This document shows, piece by piece, positions 1 to 9,008 of a DNA stretch of 64,000 nt. The notes under the pieces are model-generated. The model did no database searches. It saw only the letters and a list, made by a program, of their open reading frames with translations, and was not told where the DNA came from. This DNA is from Larkinella sp051857545. Lineage in GTDB: Bacteria > Bacteroidota > Bacteroidia > Cytophagales > Spirosomataceae. The DNA lies in NCBI RefSeq assembly GCF_051857545.1, contig NZ_JBPZHB010000004.1:496001-560000 (forward strand). Reading direction: 5' to 3'. Positions within the stretch are counted from its first letter, which is position 1; each line of letters begins with the position of its first letter. The position numbers and the translations under genes were made by a program.

Positions 1-1015
1 TGACCCGCAGAATGTCGGTCACCGTCACAAAGTGCGGTTTGTCCTTGATGATGACGCAGGCATTGGGCGACGCCGACACCTCACATTCGGTGAAGGCATA
101 GAGCGCGTCGATGGTAATATCGGGAGAAACGCCGGGGGCCAGGTGAACGTGAATTTCAACATCCTTCGATGTCAAGTCTTCCACTTTCTTGATCTTGATT
201 TTCCCGTCGTCGTTGGCTTTAATGATCGAATCCTTGATCGACGTTGTCGTGGTGCCGAACGGTATTTCGCGGATGATCAGCGTTTTCTTGTCAAATTCCT
301 CAATTTTCGCCCGGATGCGGGCTTTTCCACCACGGCCCCCGTCGTTGTAATTGCTGACGTCGATGTAACCGCCGGTCAAAAAATCAGGGTATAAAGTGAC
401 CGGTTTGTCTTTCAGAATATTGATCGACGCTTCAACCAGTTCAATGAAGTTGTGGGGCAGAATTTTGGTCGAAAGACCCACGGCAATCCCTTCCACACCC
501 ATCGCCAGCAGCAGCGGGAATTTAACGGGCAGGGTCACCGGTTCTTTTTTCCGGCCGTCATAGGACAATTGCCATTCAGTGGTCTGCGGATTAAAAATGA
601 CGTCGTTGCCGAACTTCGATAGCCGGACTTCAATGTAGCGTGGGGCCGCAGCGCCGTCGCCGGTTCGAATATCGCCCCAGTTGCCCTGCGTGTCGAACAC
701 CAGATTTTTCTGGCCGATGGTGGTCAGCGCATCACCGATTGAGGCATCGCCGTGGGGGTGATACTGCATGGTTTGGCCGATGACGTTGGCCACTTTATTG
801 AAGCGCCCATCGTCCATTTCTTTCAGGGCGTGCAGAATCCGGCGTTGTACCGGTTTCAGACCGTCTTCAACGGCCGGAACCGCCCGTTCCAGAATAACGT
901 AGGATGCGTACTCTAAAAACCAGTTTTCGTAAAGGCCCGACACCACGGTTTGCTGGTGGAGGGTGTTTTCATTTTGATCTTCCGGTAAATCAGTTGGGTC
1001 CAGAATTTCGCTCAT
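1..1015 (-). CDS. parC: DNA topoisomerase IV subunit A (partial, 3' end outside window)
   Basis: Breakage-reunion subunit of the type IIA topoisomerase that decatenates daughter chromosomes, working with ParE. About 338 residues are visible from the ATG at 1015; the gene runs off the left edge. The N-terminus carries the ParC-type stretch YASYVILERAVP (residues 37-48), the DGLKPVQRRIL segment (51-61) and QYHPHGD (84-90). The catalytic tyrosine is Y127 in AAPRYIEVRL. The start and the 'ENWFLEYASYV' pattern fit the second Bacteroidota GyrA/ParC paralogue rather than GyrA. The assignment as ParC rests on family resemblance. No partner parE is in view; it may lie to the left. Confidence 0.9.
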   Translation of the reverse strand, partial: MSEILDPTDLPEDQNENTLHQQTVVSGLYENWFLEYASYVILERAVPAVEDGLKPVQRRILHALKEMDDGRFNKVANVIGQTMQYHPHGDASIGDALTTIGQKNLVFDTQGNWGDIRTGDGAAAPRYIEVRLSKFGNDVIFNPQTTEWQLSYDGRKKEPVTLPVKFPLLLAMGVEGIAVGLSTKILPHNFIELVEASINILKDKPVTLYPDFLTGGYIDVSNYNDGGRGGKARIRAKIEEFDKKTLIIREIPFGTTTTSIKDSIIKANDDGKIKIKKVEDLTSKDVEIHVHLAPGVSPDITIDALYAFTECEVSASPNACVIIKDKPHFVTVTDILRV

Positions 1016-1356
1016 TCGAATGGATACGGATAAAAATCAATGGTAAATGCTATCGTTTTGATTGGGTCGGCGGGTAGAATGGCTCCGTCGATAGCTTCAT
1101 AAAGATACAATAGTTTTCAAGAAAACCGGCCAGATTGAAGCAAAATGCGGGATTTAGGCCGTTTTCGAGACGTGTCTTTACGTCGCCGGGCAAAAAAGAA
1201 CAAAAGAGATGCCGGTATTGCAGTCAGGCCTAAAAAGGTACTGTTTCCGGTTTTGCAAAGGTTTCAGTCGTATTCATTTGGCGATCCAGGGTATATGATA
1301 CTTGTATCACAAATATAATAATTTTCAAATAGAATCCCAGCTCGGATTTTACTATT
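1016..1356. other. Intergenic region upstream of parC
   Basis: About 340 bases between the parC start and the stop of the Nudix gene; both are on the minus strand. I see no ORF or RNA gene. It becomes AT-rich near 1290-1350 and presumably holds the parC promoter. Confidence 0.5.
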
Positions 1357-1995
1357 TTACTTCGGAACGGAATGAATGACCGTTAGCAATTCGCTGATCA
1401 TCATGGCGGTTGCGCCCCACACTTTGAAACCCTGAATCTGGTAGAAAGGAGCGTCGATGAGGGTGCCTTTGATTTCAATTCCGTTTTCGCCGATGATGCT
1501 TTCGTCCATCAGTTCGTCTAACGATACCTCGACAACGTGTTCGACTTCGCGCGGGTCGGGGTAGAAATCCGGTCGGTAGGGAAGGATGCCCACCACGGGC
1601 TGGACGTAGAAATTACTGGGTGGAATGTAGATCTCGGTCAGCTTGCCCAGTACCTTCACATCCGTCACCCGAATGCCGACTTCTTCCTGAGCTTCCCGCA
1701 GGGCCGTACGAATCAGACTTTCGTCGGTGCGTTCCATACGGCCTCCGGGAAAGGCCATTTGCCCGGCATGGACACCATCGTACTGGGGGCGCAGAATCAG
1801 GGGTAAAAAAATCGAATTTTGATAGGGATAAAAGACAATCAGGACGGCACTCCGGCGGGTGCGTTCGTTCGGTTGCATTGCCATTCGCAAGCGCGACCGG
1901 GCTGCCATTTTCAGGTGGGCATCCGGGCCGGGCAGGGGTTCGGCCAGTCGTTCCCGCAGGGCGCTGGCAAAGCTATGAAACGAAGGATCAACCAT
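1357..1995 (-). CDS. Nudix hydrolase, CoA pyrophosphatase-like (NudL/YeaB group)
   Basis: Predicted Mg-dependent Nudix hydrolase of 212 aa, in the group that cleaves CoA and its derivatives to 4'-phosphopantetheine and 3',5'-ADP. The Nudix box spans about residues 85-108: GGRMERTDES leads into REAQEEVGI, with the one-residue-longer G-x6-E spacing seen in CoA pyrophosphatases. The segment LILRPQYDGVHAGQMAFPGG just before the box is also characteristic of this group. It overlaps the end of the upstream oxidoreductase gene by 8 bases, so the two are probably cotranscribed. The substrate is inferred from family only. Confidence 0.85.
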   Translation of the reverse strand: MVDPSFHSFASALRERLAEPLPGPDAHLKMAARSRLRMAMQPNERTRRSAVLIVFYPYQNSIFLPLILRPQYDGVHAGQMAFPGGRMERTDESLIRTALREAQEEVGIRVTDVKVLGKLTEIYIPPSNFYVQPVVGILPYRPDFYPDPREVEHVVEVSLDELMDESIIGENGIEIKGTLIDAPFYQIQGFKVWGATAMMISELLTVIHSVPK

Positions 1996-3577
1996 AGCGT
2001 TTAATCAATTGTTCAGCACATTTTTCACCGTCCATGGCCGCCGACACAATACCGCCCGCGTACCCGGCACCTTCACTACACGGAAACAGCCGCCGGATCT
2101 GCACGTGTTCGAGCGTGTCGGGCTGCCGCGGAATCCGAACGGGCGACGACGTCCGGCTTTCCACCCCAATGAGCTGGGCTTCGTTCGTTACATAGCCACG
2201 CATCGACAGGCCAAACTGTTTCAAACCGGCTTTCAGAGGAGCGGCAATGGCTTCCGGCAACACCGTACTCATATCGGCCGGTTTCAGGCCGGGTTGGTAA
2301 GATGTGGGCAACAGGCTGGCCGAAACCCGCCCGTTGACGAAATCCGAAACCCGCTGGGCCGGTGCGGTTTGATCGCCCCCGGCCAACTGACAGGCGCGTT
2401 GTTCGAGTTCTTTCTGGTATTGCAAACCGGCTAGCGGGCCGTAGTCCCGGTATTTTTTCAAATCATTTTCGTGGATGGCCACCACCAGACCCGAATTCGC
2501 GAATTTCGAATCCCGGCGCGAGGGCGACATGCCATTGACCACCAGTTCGCCCGGCGCGGTGGCGGCTGGCACAATGAAGCCACCCGGACACATACAGAAC
2601 GAAAAAACACCCCGCTCGATGCCTTTGTGACGTGTTTGCGTCACCAGACTGTAGGAAGCCGCCGGCAGGTAATCCCCCCGATTCGGGCGGTGGTACTGTA
2701 CCTGGTCAATGAACGACTGCTGGTGCTCGATCCGGACGCCCATTGCAAACGGTTTGCTTTCGATGGTGATGCCTTTCTGCTGCAAGAGCGTAAACACGTC
2801 CCGCGCCGAGTGGCCGGTGGCCAGAATGACCCCCAATCCGGCTACTTCTTCACCCCGGTGAGTAACAACGCCCTTGATTTCGTTTTGTTCAACCAGCAAA
2901 TCGGCCATGCGGGTATCAAACCGGATTTCGCCCCCCGCATCGAGAATGCTGTGCCGAAGCGCCATCACCACATCGGGCAGTTTGTTGGTACCAATGTGCG
3001 GATGGGCATCGACCAGAATCTGTTCCGTGGCTCCGTGGGCGACCAGAATTTCGAGAATCCGGCGAACATCGCCCCGTTTTTTGGATCGGGTATACAGTTT
3101 GCCGTCGGAATAGGTTCCGGCACCGCCTTCGCCAAAGCAATAATTGGATTCGGGATTGACAATGTGGTCTTTATTAATGGCAGCCAGGTCGCGCCGACGG
3201 GTCCGGACATCGCTGCCGCGTTCCAGCACCACCGGTTTGATCCCGAGTTCGACCAGCCGCAGTGCCGCAAAAAGCCCCGCCGGACCGGCCCCAACCACCA
3301 CCACCTGCCGGGCGTTGCTGACGTTCGGATACGTGCGTTGGTAGGCAATCAGGGGGTGCGGTTTTTCGCCAACGTACACTTCGGCGTCGATATGAACTTT
3401 AATCTGCCGGGATCGGGCGTCGATGGACTGGCGCAGTTTCCGAACAACAGGACGTTCGGGTTCCGTTCCGGTCAGCAGATCCGACGGAATCAATAAACGG
3501 TTATAGACTTCCCGCTCGAAAGCCGCATCATCCAGGGCAATATCGGGTTCGAGGGTTAACGAAAGCGAATGAATCAT
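1988..3577 (-). CDS. FAD-dependent oxidoreductase (COG2509-type dehydrogenase)
   Basis: A 529-aa flavoprotein. The Rossmann dinucleotide-binding motif VVVGAGPAGLFAALRL lies about 90 residues in, followed by the family signature NYCFGEGGAGTYSDGKLYTR and a C-terminal CSEGAGYAGGI flavin-contact segment. This family is annotated as uncharacterised NAD(P)/FAD dehydrogenases; the substrate is unknown. I chose the ATG at 3577 (MIHSLSLTLEP) because the family begins there and an AGGAA lies upstream. An in-frame start at 3610 would add 11 residues of unlikely sequence. The gene overlaps the Nudix gene downstream by 8 bases, suggesting an operon. Confidence 0.87.
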   Translation of the reverse strand: MIHSLSLTLEPDIALDDAAFEREVYNRLLIPSDLLTGTEPERPVVRKLRQSIDARSRQIKVHIDAEVYVGEKPHPLIAYQRTYPNVSNARQVVVVGAGPAGLFAALRLVELGIKPVVLERGSDVRTRRRDLAAINKDHIVNPESNYCFGEGGAGTYSDGKLYTRSKKRGDVRRILEILVAHGATEQILVDAHPHIGTNKLPDVVMALRHSILDAGGEIRFDTRMADLLVEQNEIKGVVTHRGEEVAGLGVILATGHSARDVFTLLQQKGITIESKPFAMGVRIEHQQSFIDQVQYHRPNRGDYLPAASYSLVTQTRHKGIERGVFSFCMCPGGFIVPAATAPGELVVNGMSPSRRDSKFANSGLVVAIHENDLKKYRDYGPLAGLQYQKELEQRACQLAGGDQTAPAQRVSDFVNGRVSASLLPTSYQPGLKPADMSTVLPEAIAAPLKAGLKQFGLSMRGYVTNEAQLIGVESRTSSPVRIPRQPDTLEHVQIRRLFPCSEGAGYAGGIVSAAMDGEKCAEQLIKRYG

Positions 3578-3695
3578 ACATGAAAATTCCTGCTTTATCA
3601 ACAACACCACCGTGTTCAGGGTTCGCAGGTATTTCTTATATTATTTAGGTATTTTTTGGTAAAATTAGTCAAATAAGCGAATGTAACCCGGTCAG

Positions 3696-3890
3696 CGGTC
3701 GAAGATCATGACCGCGGTGGCTTTTATGATCCAAAATGCCGCATTGAAAAAACCAGCCACCTAAGTAATGAATTGATAAAAACCGCACTACTTTTACCAA
3801 CCTTTCAGGCGCATTGGATCAGTCAAAAGCGCTATGAGTATTTGAAAAACAAGTAACCCGGTTTGCCACCGCGGTCAGGGTCTTCGACCG
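3696..3890. repeat. Inverted repeat pair flanking about 143 bp (MITE-like)
   Basis: The arm at 3696-3721 and the reverse complement of 3865-3890 match at 24 of 26 positions (CGGTCGAAGA..TGACCGCGGTGGC). Each arm is preceded by the same direct word GTAACCCGGT (3683-3692 and 3853-3862). The region between holds no ORF. The layout resembles a miniature inverted-repeat element or a pair of REP-like units in front of the fucosidase gene; no target-site duplication was established. Confidence 0.55.
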
Positions 3891-3940
3891 ATTCGTCGGC
3901 CCGGCGCTGAACGGGTGGGCATGACGACAATCTCTTATCG

Positions 3941-6019
3941 ATGAAAAAAATTCTTTATTTAGGATTACTCAGTGCGTTAAGCGTCAACGCGCAGAAGACC
4001 GCGCCCCCCGCTCCCTACGGTGCCTTGCCGACTCCCCAGCAGGTCCAGTGGCAGAAAATGGAATATTACATGTTCATCCATTTTGGTCCGAACACGTTTA
4101 CCAACAAGGAGTGGGGTCACGGCGACGAAGATCCGAAAGTCTTCAATCCGTCGCGTCTGGATGCCCGCCAATGGGCCAAAACCGCCAAAGCGGCTGGCAT
4201 GAAAGCGATCATCATCACGGCCAAACACCACGACGGTTTTTGCCTGTGGCCGAGTAAATTCAGCAAACACACGGTTCGCGAGAGTGCCTGGAAAAACGGA
4301 CAAGGCGATGTTCTGCGCGAGTTGTCCGCTACCTGCAAAGAATACGGGTTGAAATTTGGCGTCTACCTCTCGCCCTGGGACCGCAACCACCCCGCCTATG
4401 GCACACCGGAGTATAACCAGATTTTTGCCAACACGCTCGAGGAGGTACTGAGCAGCTACGGCGACGTGTTTGAACAATGGTTCGATGGGGCCAATGGCGA
4501 GGGTCCGAATGGAAAACGACACGAATACGACTGGGATCTGTTCCGGGGCGTGGTGTTCAAACACCAGCCGAAAGCCATCATTTTCAGTGACATAGGTCCG
4601 GGTTGCCGGTGGATGGGGAACGAATCCGGCATCGCCGGTGAAACCAACTGGTCGACGCTGAACACCGACGGTTTTGGCATGGGCAGTGCCGCGCCCTCCA
4701 CGCAGGTGTTGAATACCGGCAATGAAAACGGGAAATACTGGATTCCGGCGGAAGTCGACGTGTCGATTCGGCCGGGCTGGTTTTACAGCCCCGATACCGA
4801 CGACCGGGTGAAAACCCTGACGCACCTGATGAAAATTTATTACTCGTCGGTGGGCCGTAATGGCAATTTGCTGCTGAATGTGCCGGTTTCGCGCGAAGGT
4901 CTGATTCATCCCAACGATTCGACGCGGCTGATGGAATTCCGCAAAACCGTCGATGCTTCTTTCAAAACGAACCTGGCCCTGGGCAGAACCGTAACGGCTT
5001 CGACAGTCCGGGGAAAAGATAAACAGTTTGCGGCCGGTAATTTGCTGGATGGCAACTACGACACCTACTGGACGACGGATGACGCCGTTCGGCAGGCTTC
5101 ATTTGTGGTTGACCTGGGAAAACCGACCGAAATCAACCGCGTGGTGTTGCAGGAATACATTCCGCTCGGGCAACGCGTCAAGTCGTTCAAAGTGGAAGCC
5201 TGGAATGGCAACCGGTTCGAAACCATCGATCAGCAAACGACCATTGGCTACAAACGGATTCTGGTTTTCCCGACGCTGAAAACCGCCAAAGTGCGGGTCA
5301 CGATTCTCGACGCCAACGCTTGCCCGGTGCTGTCGTCGGTCGGTATTTACAAAGCACCGGAGCTGTTGTCGAACCCCGAAATTGCCCGGAGCAAACAGGG
5401 AATGGTGACGATCTCCTCGGAAGTTGCCGATCCGGTCATTCGGTACACCACGGACGGAACAGAGCCAACGCTGGCATCAGCGCGGTATTCGGCACCGTTC
5501 AACTACGCCAAAGGCGGTACGATCAAGGCAAAAGCGTTTATCAAAAATGGCGCGGAAGCGTCGGAAACCATCCCGGTTTCGTTCGACCTGGCACCTGCCA
5601 ACTGGTCGGTCGTCGGTGATGAAAGCAGCCGGAATTCGGCCAGCCGGGCCATTGATTCGAACCCCGGCACTGTCTGGCAAACCGCCCGGCAGGAGGGCAG
5701 CCGAAAACATCCGCACGAGCTGGTTGTCAATCTGGGCGAAAGCCTGACGCTGAAAGGGTTTACCTACACGCCCCGGCAGGATGGCCAGTCGGGCGGGACG
5801 ATCTACCAGTATAGTTTTTACGTGAGTGAAAACGGAACCGACTGGAAACCGGTGTTGGAAAACCGCTCGTTTGCCAACATTAAAAACAATCCGGTAAAAC
5901 AGGAAGTGGCTTTTCCGGCTGCTCAGACTGCAAAATTCTTCAAACTGGTGGCGCTTTCGTCGGTGAATGAAAACGAACACTGGGCGTCGGCGGCTGAGGT
6001 TGGGGTCATCATCAAGTAA
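3941..6019 (+). CDS. Secreted alpha-L-fucosidase (GH29) with discoidin domains
   Basis: Retaining exo-glycosidase predicted to release L-fucose from glycans outside the cytoplasm. The 692-aa protein begins with a signal peptide (MKKILYLGLLSALSVNAQ). The GH29 barrel covers about residues 35-330 and includes HHDGF (96-100) and the nucleophile D182 in QWFDGANGEG. The barrel is followed by an F5/8 type C (discoidin) domain at about 335-470, a chitobiase/hexosaminidase C-terminal-type beta domain at about 480-555 (IRYTTDGTEPT), and a second discoidin-like domain to the end. The extra domains probably bind carbohydrate. There is no SusCD pair nearby, so this is not a classical PUL. Confidence 0.92.
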   Translation: MKKILYLGLLSALSVNAQKTAPPAPYGALPTPQQVQWQKMEYYMFIHFGPNTFTNKEWGHGDEDPKVFNPSRLDARQWAKTAKAAGMKAIIITAKHHDGFCLWPSKFSKHTVRESAWKNGQGDVLRELSATCKEYGLKFGVYLSPWDRNHPAYGTPEYNQIFANTLEEVLSSYGDVFEQWFDGANGEGPNGKRHEYDWDLFRGVVFKHQPKAIIFSDIGPGCRWMGNESGIAGETNWSTLNTDGFGMGSAAPSTQVLNTGNENGKYWIPAEVDVSIRPGWFYSPDTDDRVKTLTHLMKIYYSSVGRNGNLLLNVPVSREGLIHPNDSTRLMEFRKTVDASFKTNLALGRTVTASTVRGKDKQFAAGNLLDGNYDTYWTTDDAVRQASFVVDLGKPTEINRVVLQEYIPLGQRVKSFKVEAWNGNRFETIDQQTTIGYKRILVFPTLKTAKVRVTILDANACPVLSSVGIYKAPELLSNPEIARSKQGMVTISSEVADPVIRYTTDGTEPTLASARYSAPFNYAKGGTIKAKAFIKNGAEASETIPVSFDLAPANWSVVGDESSRNSASRAIDSNPGTVWQTARQEGSRKHPHELVVNLGESLTLKGFTYTPRQDGQSGGTIYQYSFYVSENGTDWKPVLENRSFANIKNNPVKQEVAFPAAQTAKFFKLVALSSVNENEHWASAAEVGVIIK

Positions 6020-6040
6020 GGTGACGGCATCTAAAATGTA

Positions 6041-6113
6041 AAACCTGTTTGGTCCCCCCTAAACCTGTCAGGTCTTGAAGACCTGACAGGTTTAGGGGGG
6101 ACCAAACAGGTTT
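6041..6113. repeat. Perfect 73-nt palindrome
   Basis: Arms 6041-6076 and 6078-6113 are exact reverse complements over 36 of 36 bases around a single central base. The right half reads AAGACCTGACAGGTTTAGGG at its start. It fills the space between the fucosidase stop and the start of the acyl-CoA dehydrogenase gene. It may terminate the first transcript, but the perfect long arms without a T tract look more like an intergenic palindromic repeat element. Confidence 0.85.
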
Positions 6114-6130
6114 ATGAGTCAAGACACACT

Positions 6131-7321
6131 ATGGCAGCAATTCACAACACCACCGGTTTTGAAGCACCGGATTTCTACGGGATCGACGAACTGCTGACGG
6201 CCGACCAGAGGCTCGTCCGGTCGGCCATGCGGGATTTTGTGAATCGGGAAATCAGTCCGATCATCGAAGACTGCGCCCAGCGGGCGGTTTTTCCAGCCGA
6301 CATGCCCCGAAAGTTTGGCGAAATCGGTGCGTTTGGACCCACCATTCCGGCGGAATACGGCGGGGGCGGGCTCGATGCCATTTCGTACGGTCTGATGATG
6401 CAGGAAATCGAGCGGGGTGATTCGGGCATGCGCTCCTGTGTTTCGGTGCAAAGCTCACTGGTGATGTGGCCGATTCATGCGTTTGGCTCCGAAGAGCAAA
6501 AGCGGAAGTATTTGCCGAAACTGGCGACGGGCGAATGGCTGGGCTGTTTTGGCCTGACCGAACCCGACCACGGTTCGAACCCCGCCGGCATGCAAACTGC
6601 CTTCACGGAACACAGCGACCATTATTTGCTCAACGGTTCCAAATTATGGATCACCAATTCGCCGGTGGCTGATCTGGCCGTGGTCTGGGCGAAAAACGAA
6701 CAGGGGCGTGTTCGGGGTTTGCTGGTCGAACGCGGAATGGAAGGCTTTTCGACGCCCGAAATCCACCACAAATGGTCGTTGCGGGCCAGTGCGACGGGTG
6801 AACTGGTGTTTCAGGATGTGAAAGTACCGAAGGAAAACCTGCTGCCCGACAGCGACGGTATGAAAAGTCCGCTGCGCTGCCTCGATCAGGCGCGTTACGG
6901 AATTGCCTGGGGCGTCGTGGGCGCGGCTATGGATTGTTACGACTCCGCCCGGCGGTATGCGCTGGAACGGCAGCAGTTCGGAAAACCCATTGCGGCTTTT
7001 CAACTGGTGCAGAAAAAACTGGCCGAAATGCTCACCGAAATCACGAAGGCGCAGTTGATCTGCTGGCGGTTGGGCGTGTTGAAAAACGAAGGGAAAGCGA
7101 CTACGGCGCAGATTTCGATGGCCAAGCGGAACAACGTCGAAATGGCCCTGAACGTGGTTCGGGAAGCCCGGCAGATTCACGGAGCCATGGGCATTTCGGG
7201 CGAATACCCCATTATGCGCCACCTCATGAACCTGGAATCCGTGGTTACTTACGAAGGCACGCACGACATTCACCTCCTGATTCTGGGCAACGAAATCACG
7301 GGAATAGCGGCTTTTAAGTGA
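6131..7321 (+). CDS. gcdH: Acyl-CoA dehydrogenase, glutaryl-CoA dehydrogenase type
   Basis: FAD enzyme of 396 aa predicted to oxidise and decarboxylate glutaryl-CoA to crotonyl-CoA in lysine/tryptophan breakdown. The catalytic glutamate is E375 in VVTYEGTHDIH, the spacing and wording of glutaryl-CoA dehydrogenases. Other family features are CFGLTEPDHGSNP (flavin/substrate region), LWITNSPVADLAVVWA and the ERQQFGKPIAAFQLVQ segment. It ends convergent to an ScfR/RamB-like regulator gene. The substrate is inferred from the EGTHDIH context; other short-chain acyl-CoAs are possible. Confidence 0.85.
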   Translation: MAAIHNTTGFEAPDFYGIDELLTADQRLVRSAMRDFVNREISPIIEDCAQRAVFPADMPRKFGEIGAFGPTIPAEYGGGGLDAISYGLMMQEIERGDSGMRSCVSVQSSLVMWPIHAFGSEEQKRKYLPKLATGEWLGCFGLTEPDHGSNPAGMQTAFTEHSDHYLLNGSKLWITNSPVADLAVVWAKNEQGRVRGLLVERGMEGFSTPEIHHKWSLRASATGELVFQDVKVPKENLLPDSDGMKSPLRCLDQARYGIAWGVVGAAMDCYDSARRYALERQQFGKPIAAFQLVQKKLAEMLTEITKAQLICWRLGVLKNEGKATTAQISMAKRNNVEMALNVVREARQIHGAMGISGEYPIMRHLMNLESVVTYEGTHDIHLLILGNEITGIAAFK

Positions 7322-7331
7322 AGACTTATGA

Positions 7332-7406
7332 GTGAAGAATTAAGAGTTATGAGTTATGAGTTGGCTGACGCATTCTACTTTTAACTCATAACTCTTAATT
7401 CTTCAC
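7332..7406. terminator. Long inverted repeat between convergent genes (bidirectional terminator candidate)
   Basis: Arms 7332-7355 and 7383-7406 are exact reverse complements over 24 bases (GTGAAGAATTAAGAGTTATG...), with a 27-nt loop. It lies exactly between the convergent stops of the acyl-CoA dehydrogenase and the regulator and touches the regulator's stop codon. The AT-rich arms contain a duplicated GAGTTAT word, and such arms also occur as dispersed repeats. Confidence 0.65.
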
Positions 7407-8890
7407 TATTTCAACTCCTCCAGTGCCTTTTTCATCGCATCGACCTGGCGTTTTTTCTGCAATCCGGTGGGAGCGGCCACGCGTTCGCGGCAGTCGAAAA
7501 TCCCGCAGCGTTCACAGGCTTCGTTGACGATACGCTGGGAGATGTTGGGGGATAAGGGATTCAAAAACCGCATTTTACTTTTGAGCGTGTCGGTCATTTT
7601 AAAACACATCGACACACTCATGTTCTGTTGCTGGTGCGGCTGGTAGGGCTGGGCGACCGACACAATCAGGAAGGTATTTCCCGTATCGGCGTAGGTCGAA
7701 AGCTGGGCCTGGCACAACGCCCCTACGTGGTTTTTGTTTTTTTGCAGAAACGCCAGTTCCTGCAGAATGGTCAGGGCCACCCAACGGCGGCAGTAATGCT
7801 CATCGACCATGCTTTTTGGACCCTGCTGGCGCGTCAGGTGCATTTCCTTCGTCAGATGGAAATTGGTTTGCCCGGCGGTATTGTTAAACCGGTAAAAAAA
7901 CAACTGATCGATGCCGAAGTATTTGGGAAGCAGGTTGCTAAGCCGATAGAAAAACCGCTCGGGCGTGGCGTTGAAGGACTGAATCAGGTTGAGAAAGGCA
8001 TCGTTGCTCCAATTGGTCTGGTCGAAAATGGCCTGCAAGCGCGTGATCAGATCCGTCCGGCGAATCAGAATCGTTCCGGCAAAATAAGATGCTTTGTAGT
8101 TGTTGAGAATCTGCTCGAACGACTCCACTTCCACGTATGAATACGTATAGGGACGGATTTTCAGGTTGAGGTACTGAAATCCCACTTCGCGGGCCAAAAT
8201 GAACGTTTTTTGCTCAGCCGATAAATGGCTGTTGAGGTAGAGTGTGCCGGATTCCGGGCGGAAAACGGAGCGCAGGGCCGCCAGTTCCGGGTGGCTCTCG
8301 CGGCTGAAGTCAACCAGTTTATAATTATACCGGGTTCGTAGCAGGCTGCTTAACAGGCTCTCATCGACCAGCGAATGGCTCGACGCAAACTCCGTCAAAA
8401 ACCGGTCGCCATCCTGCTCGATGTCTTCAAAATAATTATCGTGCATTTCCTGGTACGACCGCAGCACCGCCATGTAAAGCCGTTCGACACTGACGTGGTA
8501 ACTCCGCCCGATGTTCATCACTGTCGAAATCATGGCACTGACTTTGGCGGGGGCTTCTGCCAGCAATTCCAGCAGATCGGAGGGGTCGATGCCCAGGAGT
8601 TCGAGCGGGATTTCGGTTAGAAACCGGGAGCGCAGCAGTTCGGAAATGGGTTCGAGTTTCTTGCTGAGTTTGAGGGATACCAGCGTGTCATAGTCCACGT
8701 CCATTGCCTTGGCAAGGGCCGCAATTTTATCCGTTTTGGGGTATTTTCGGCCTTTTTCGATTTCGGTCAGATACGAAACCGAAAGCCCGGAAATCTGGCC
8801 CAGTTCACTGATCGATAACCCTTTATCCAACCGAATCTGTTTTAATTTCAGTCCAAAAAGCAGGCGGATATGGTCGGTATAGACAGCCAC
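7406..8890 (-). CDS. XRE-family regulator with ImmA/IrrE-like and DUF2083-like domains (ScfR/RamB type)
   Basis: A 494-aa transcriptional regulator. The N-terminal HTH covers about residues 8-70 (LDKGLSISELGQISGLSVSY). The middle resembles an IrrE/M78 peptidase fold, but the metal motif is lost (LAREVGFQYL in place of HExxH). The C-terminus has a cysteine cluster, CERCGIFDCRE, as in DUF2083 regulators. Characterised members (RamB, ScfR-like) respond to short-chain acyl-CoA, acetate or propionate metabolism. Its convergence with an acyl-CoA dehydrogenase fits that theme but does not prove regulation. Confidence 0.83.
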   Translation of the reverse strand: MAVYTDHIRLLFGLKLKQIRLDKGLSISELGQISGLSVSYLTEIEKGRKYPKTDKIAALAKAMDVDYDTLVSLKLSKKLEPISELLRSRFLTEIPLELLGIDPSDLLELLAEAPAKVSAMISTVMNIGRSYHVSVERLYMAVLRSYQEMHDNYFEDIEQDGDRFLTEFASSHSLVDESLLSSLLRTRYNYKLVDFSRESHPELAALRSVFRPESGTLYLNSHLSAEQKTFILAREVGFQYLNLKIRPYTYSYVEVESFEQILNNYKASYFAGTILIRRTDLITRLQAIFDQTNWSNDAFLNLIQSFNATPERFFYRLSNLLPKYFGIDQLFFYRFNNTAGQTNFHLTKEMHLTRQQGPKSMVDEHYCRRWVALTILQELAFLQKNKNHVGALCQAQLSTYADTGNTFLIVSVAQPYQPHQQQNMSVSMCFKMTDTLKSKMRFLNPLSPNISQRIVNEACERCGIFDCRERVAAPTGLQKKRQVDAMKKALEELK

Positions 8891-8953
8891 TGAGTAGGGG
8901 AGGTTAAGGTTCTGATGGAAGTAAAAATACCGCTAAAAACGACGGTAAACAAA

Positions 8954-8990
8954 AAAGTCCACCCGGTTCGATTTATACCGGGTGGACTTT
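8954..8990 (-). terminator. Rho-independent terminator
   Basis: A 13-bp stem (AAAGTCCACCCGG paired with CCGGGTGGACTTT, arms 8954-8966 and 8978-8990). On the minus strand it is followed by a T run. It lies 19 bases past the stop of the lipoprotein gene at 9009. Confidence 0.88.
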
Positions 8991-9008
8991 CTGAAAAATG
9001 AATCGGGA

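Noticed and set aside
2471..3496. 341-aa plus-strand frame inside the FAD oxidoreductase gene
   Set aside because: Lies entirely opposite a gene with clear FAD motifs; composition (His/Arg/Phe-rich) is typical of an antisense shadow.
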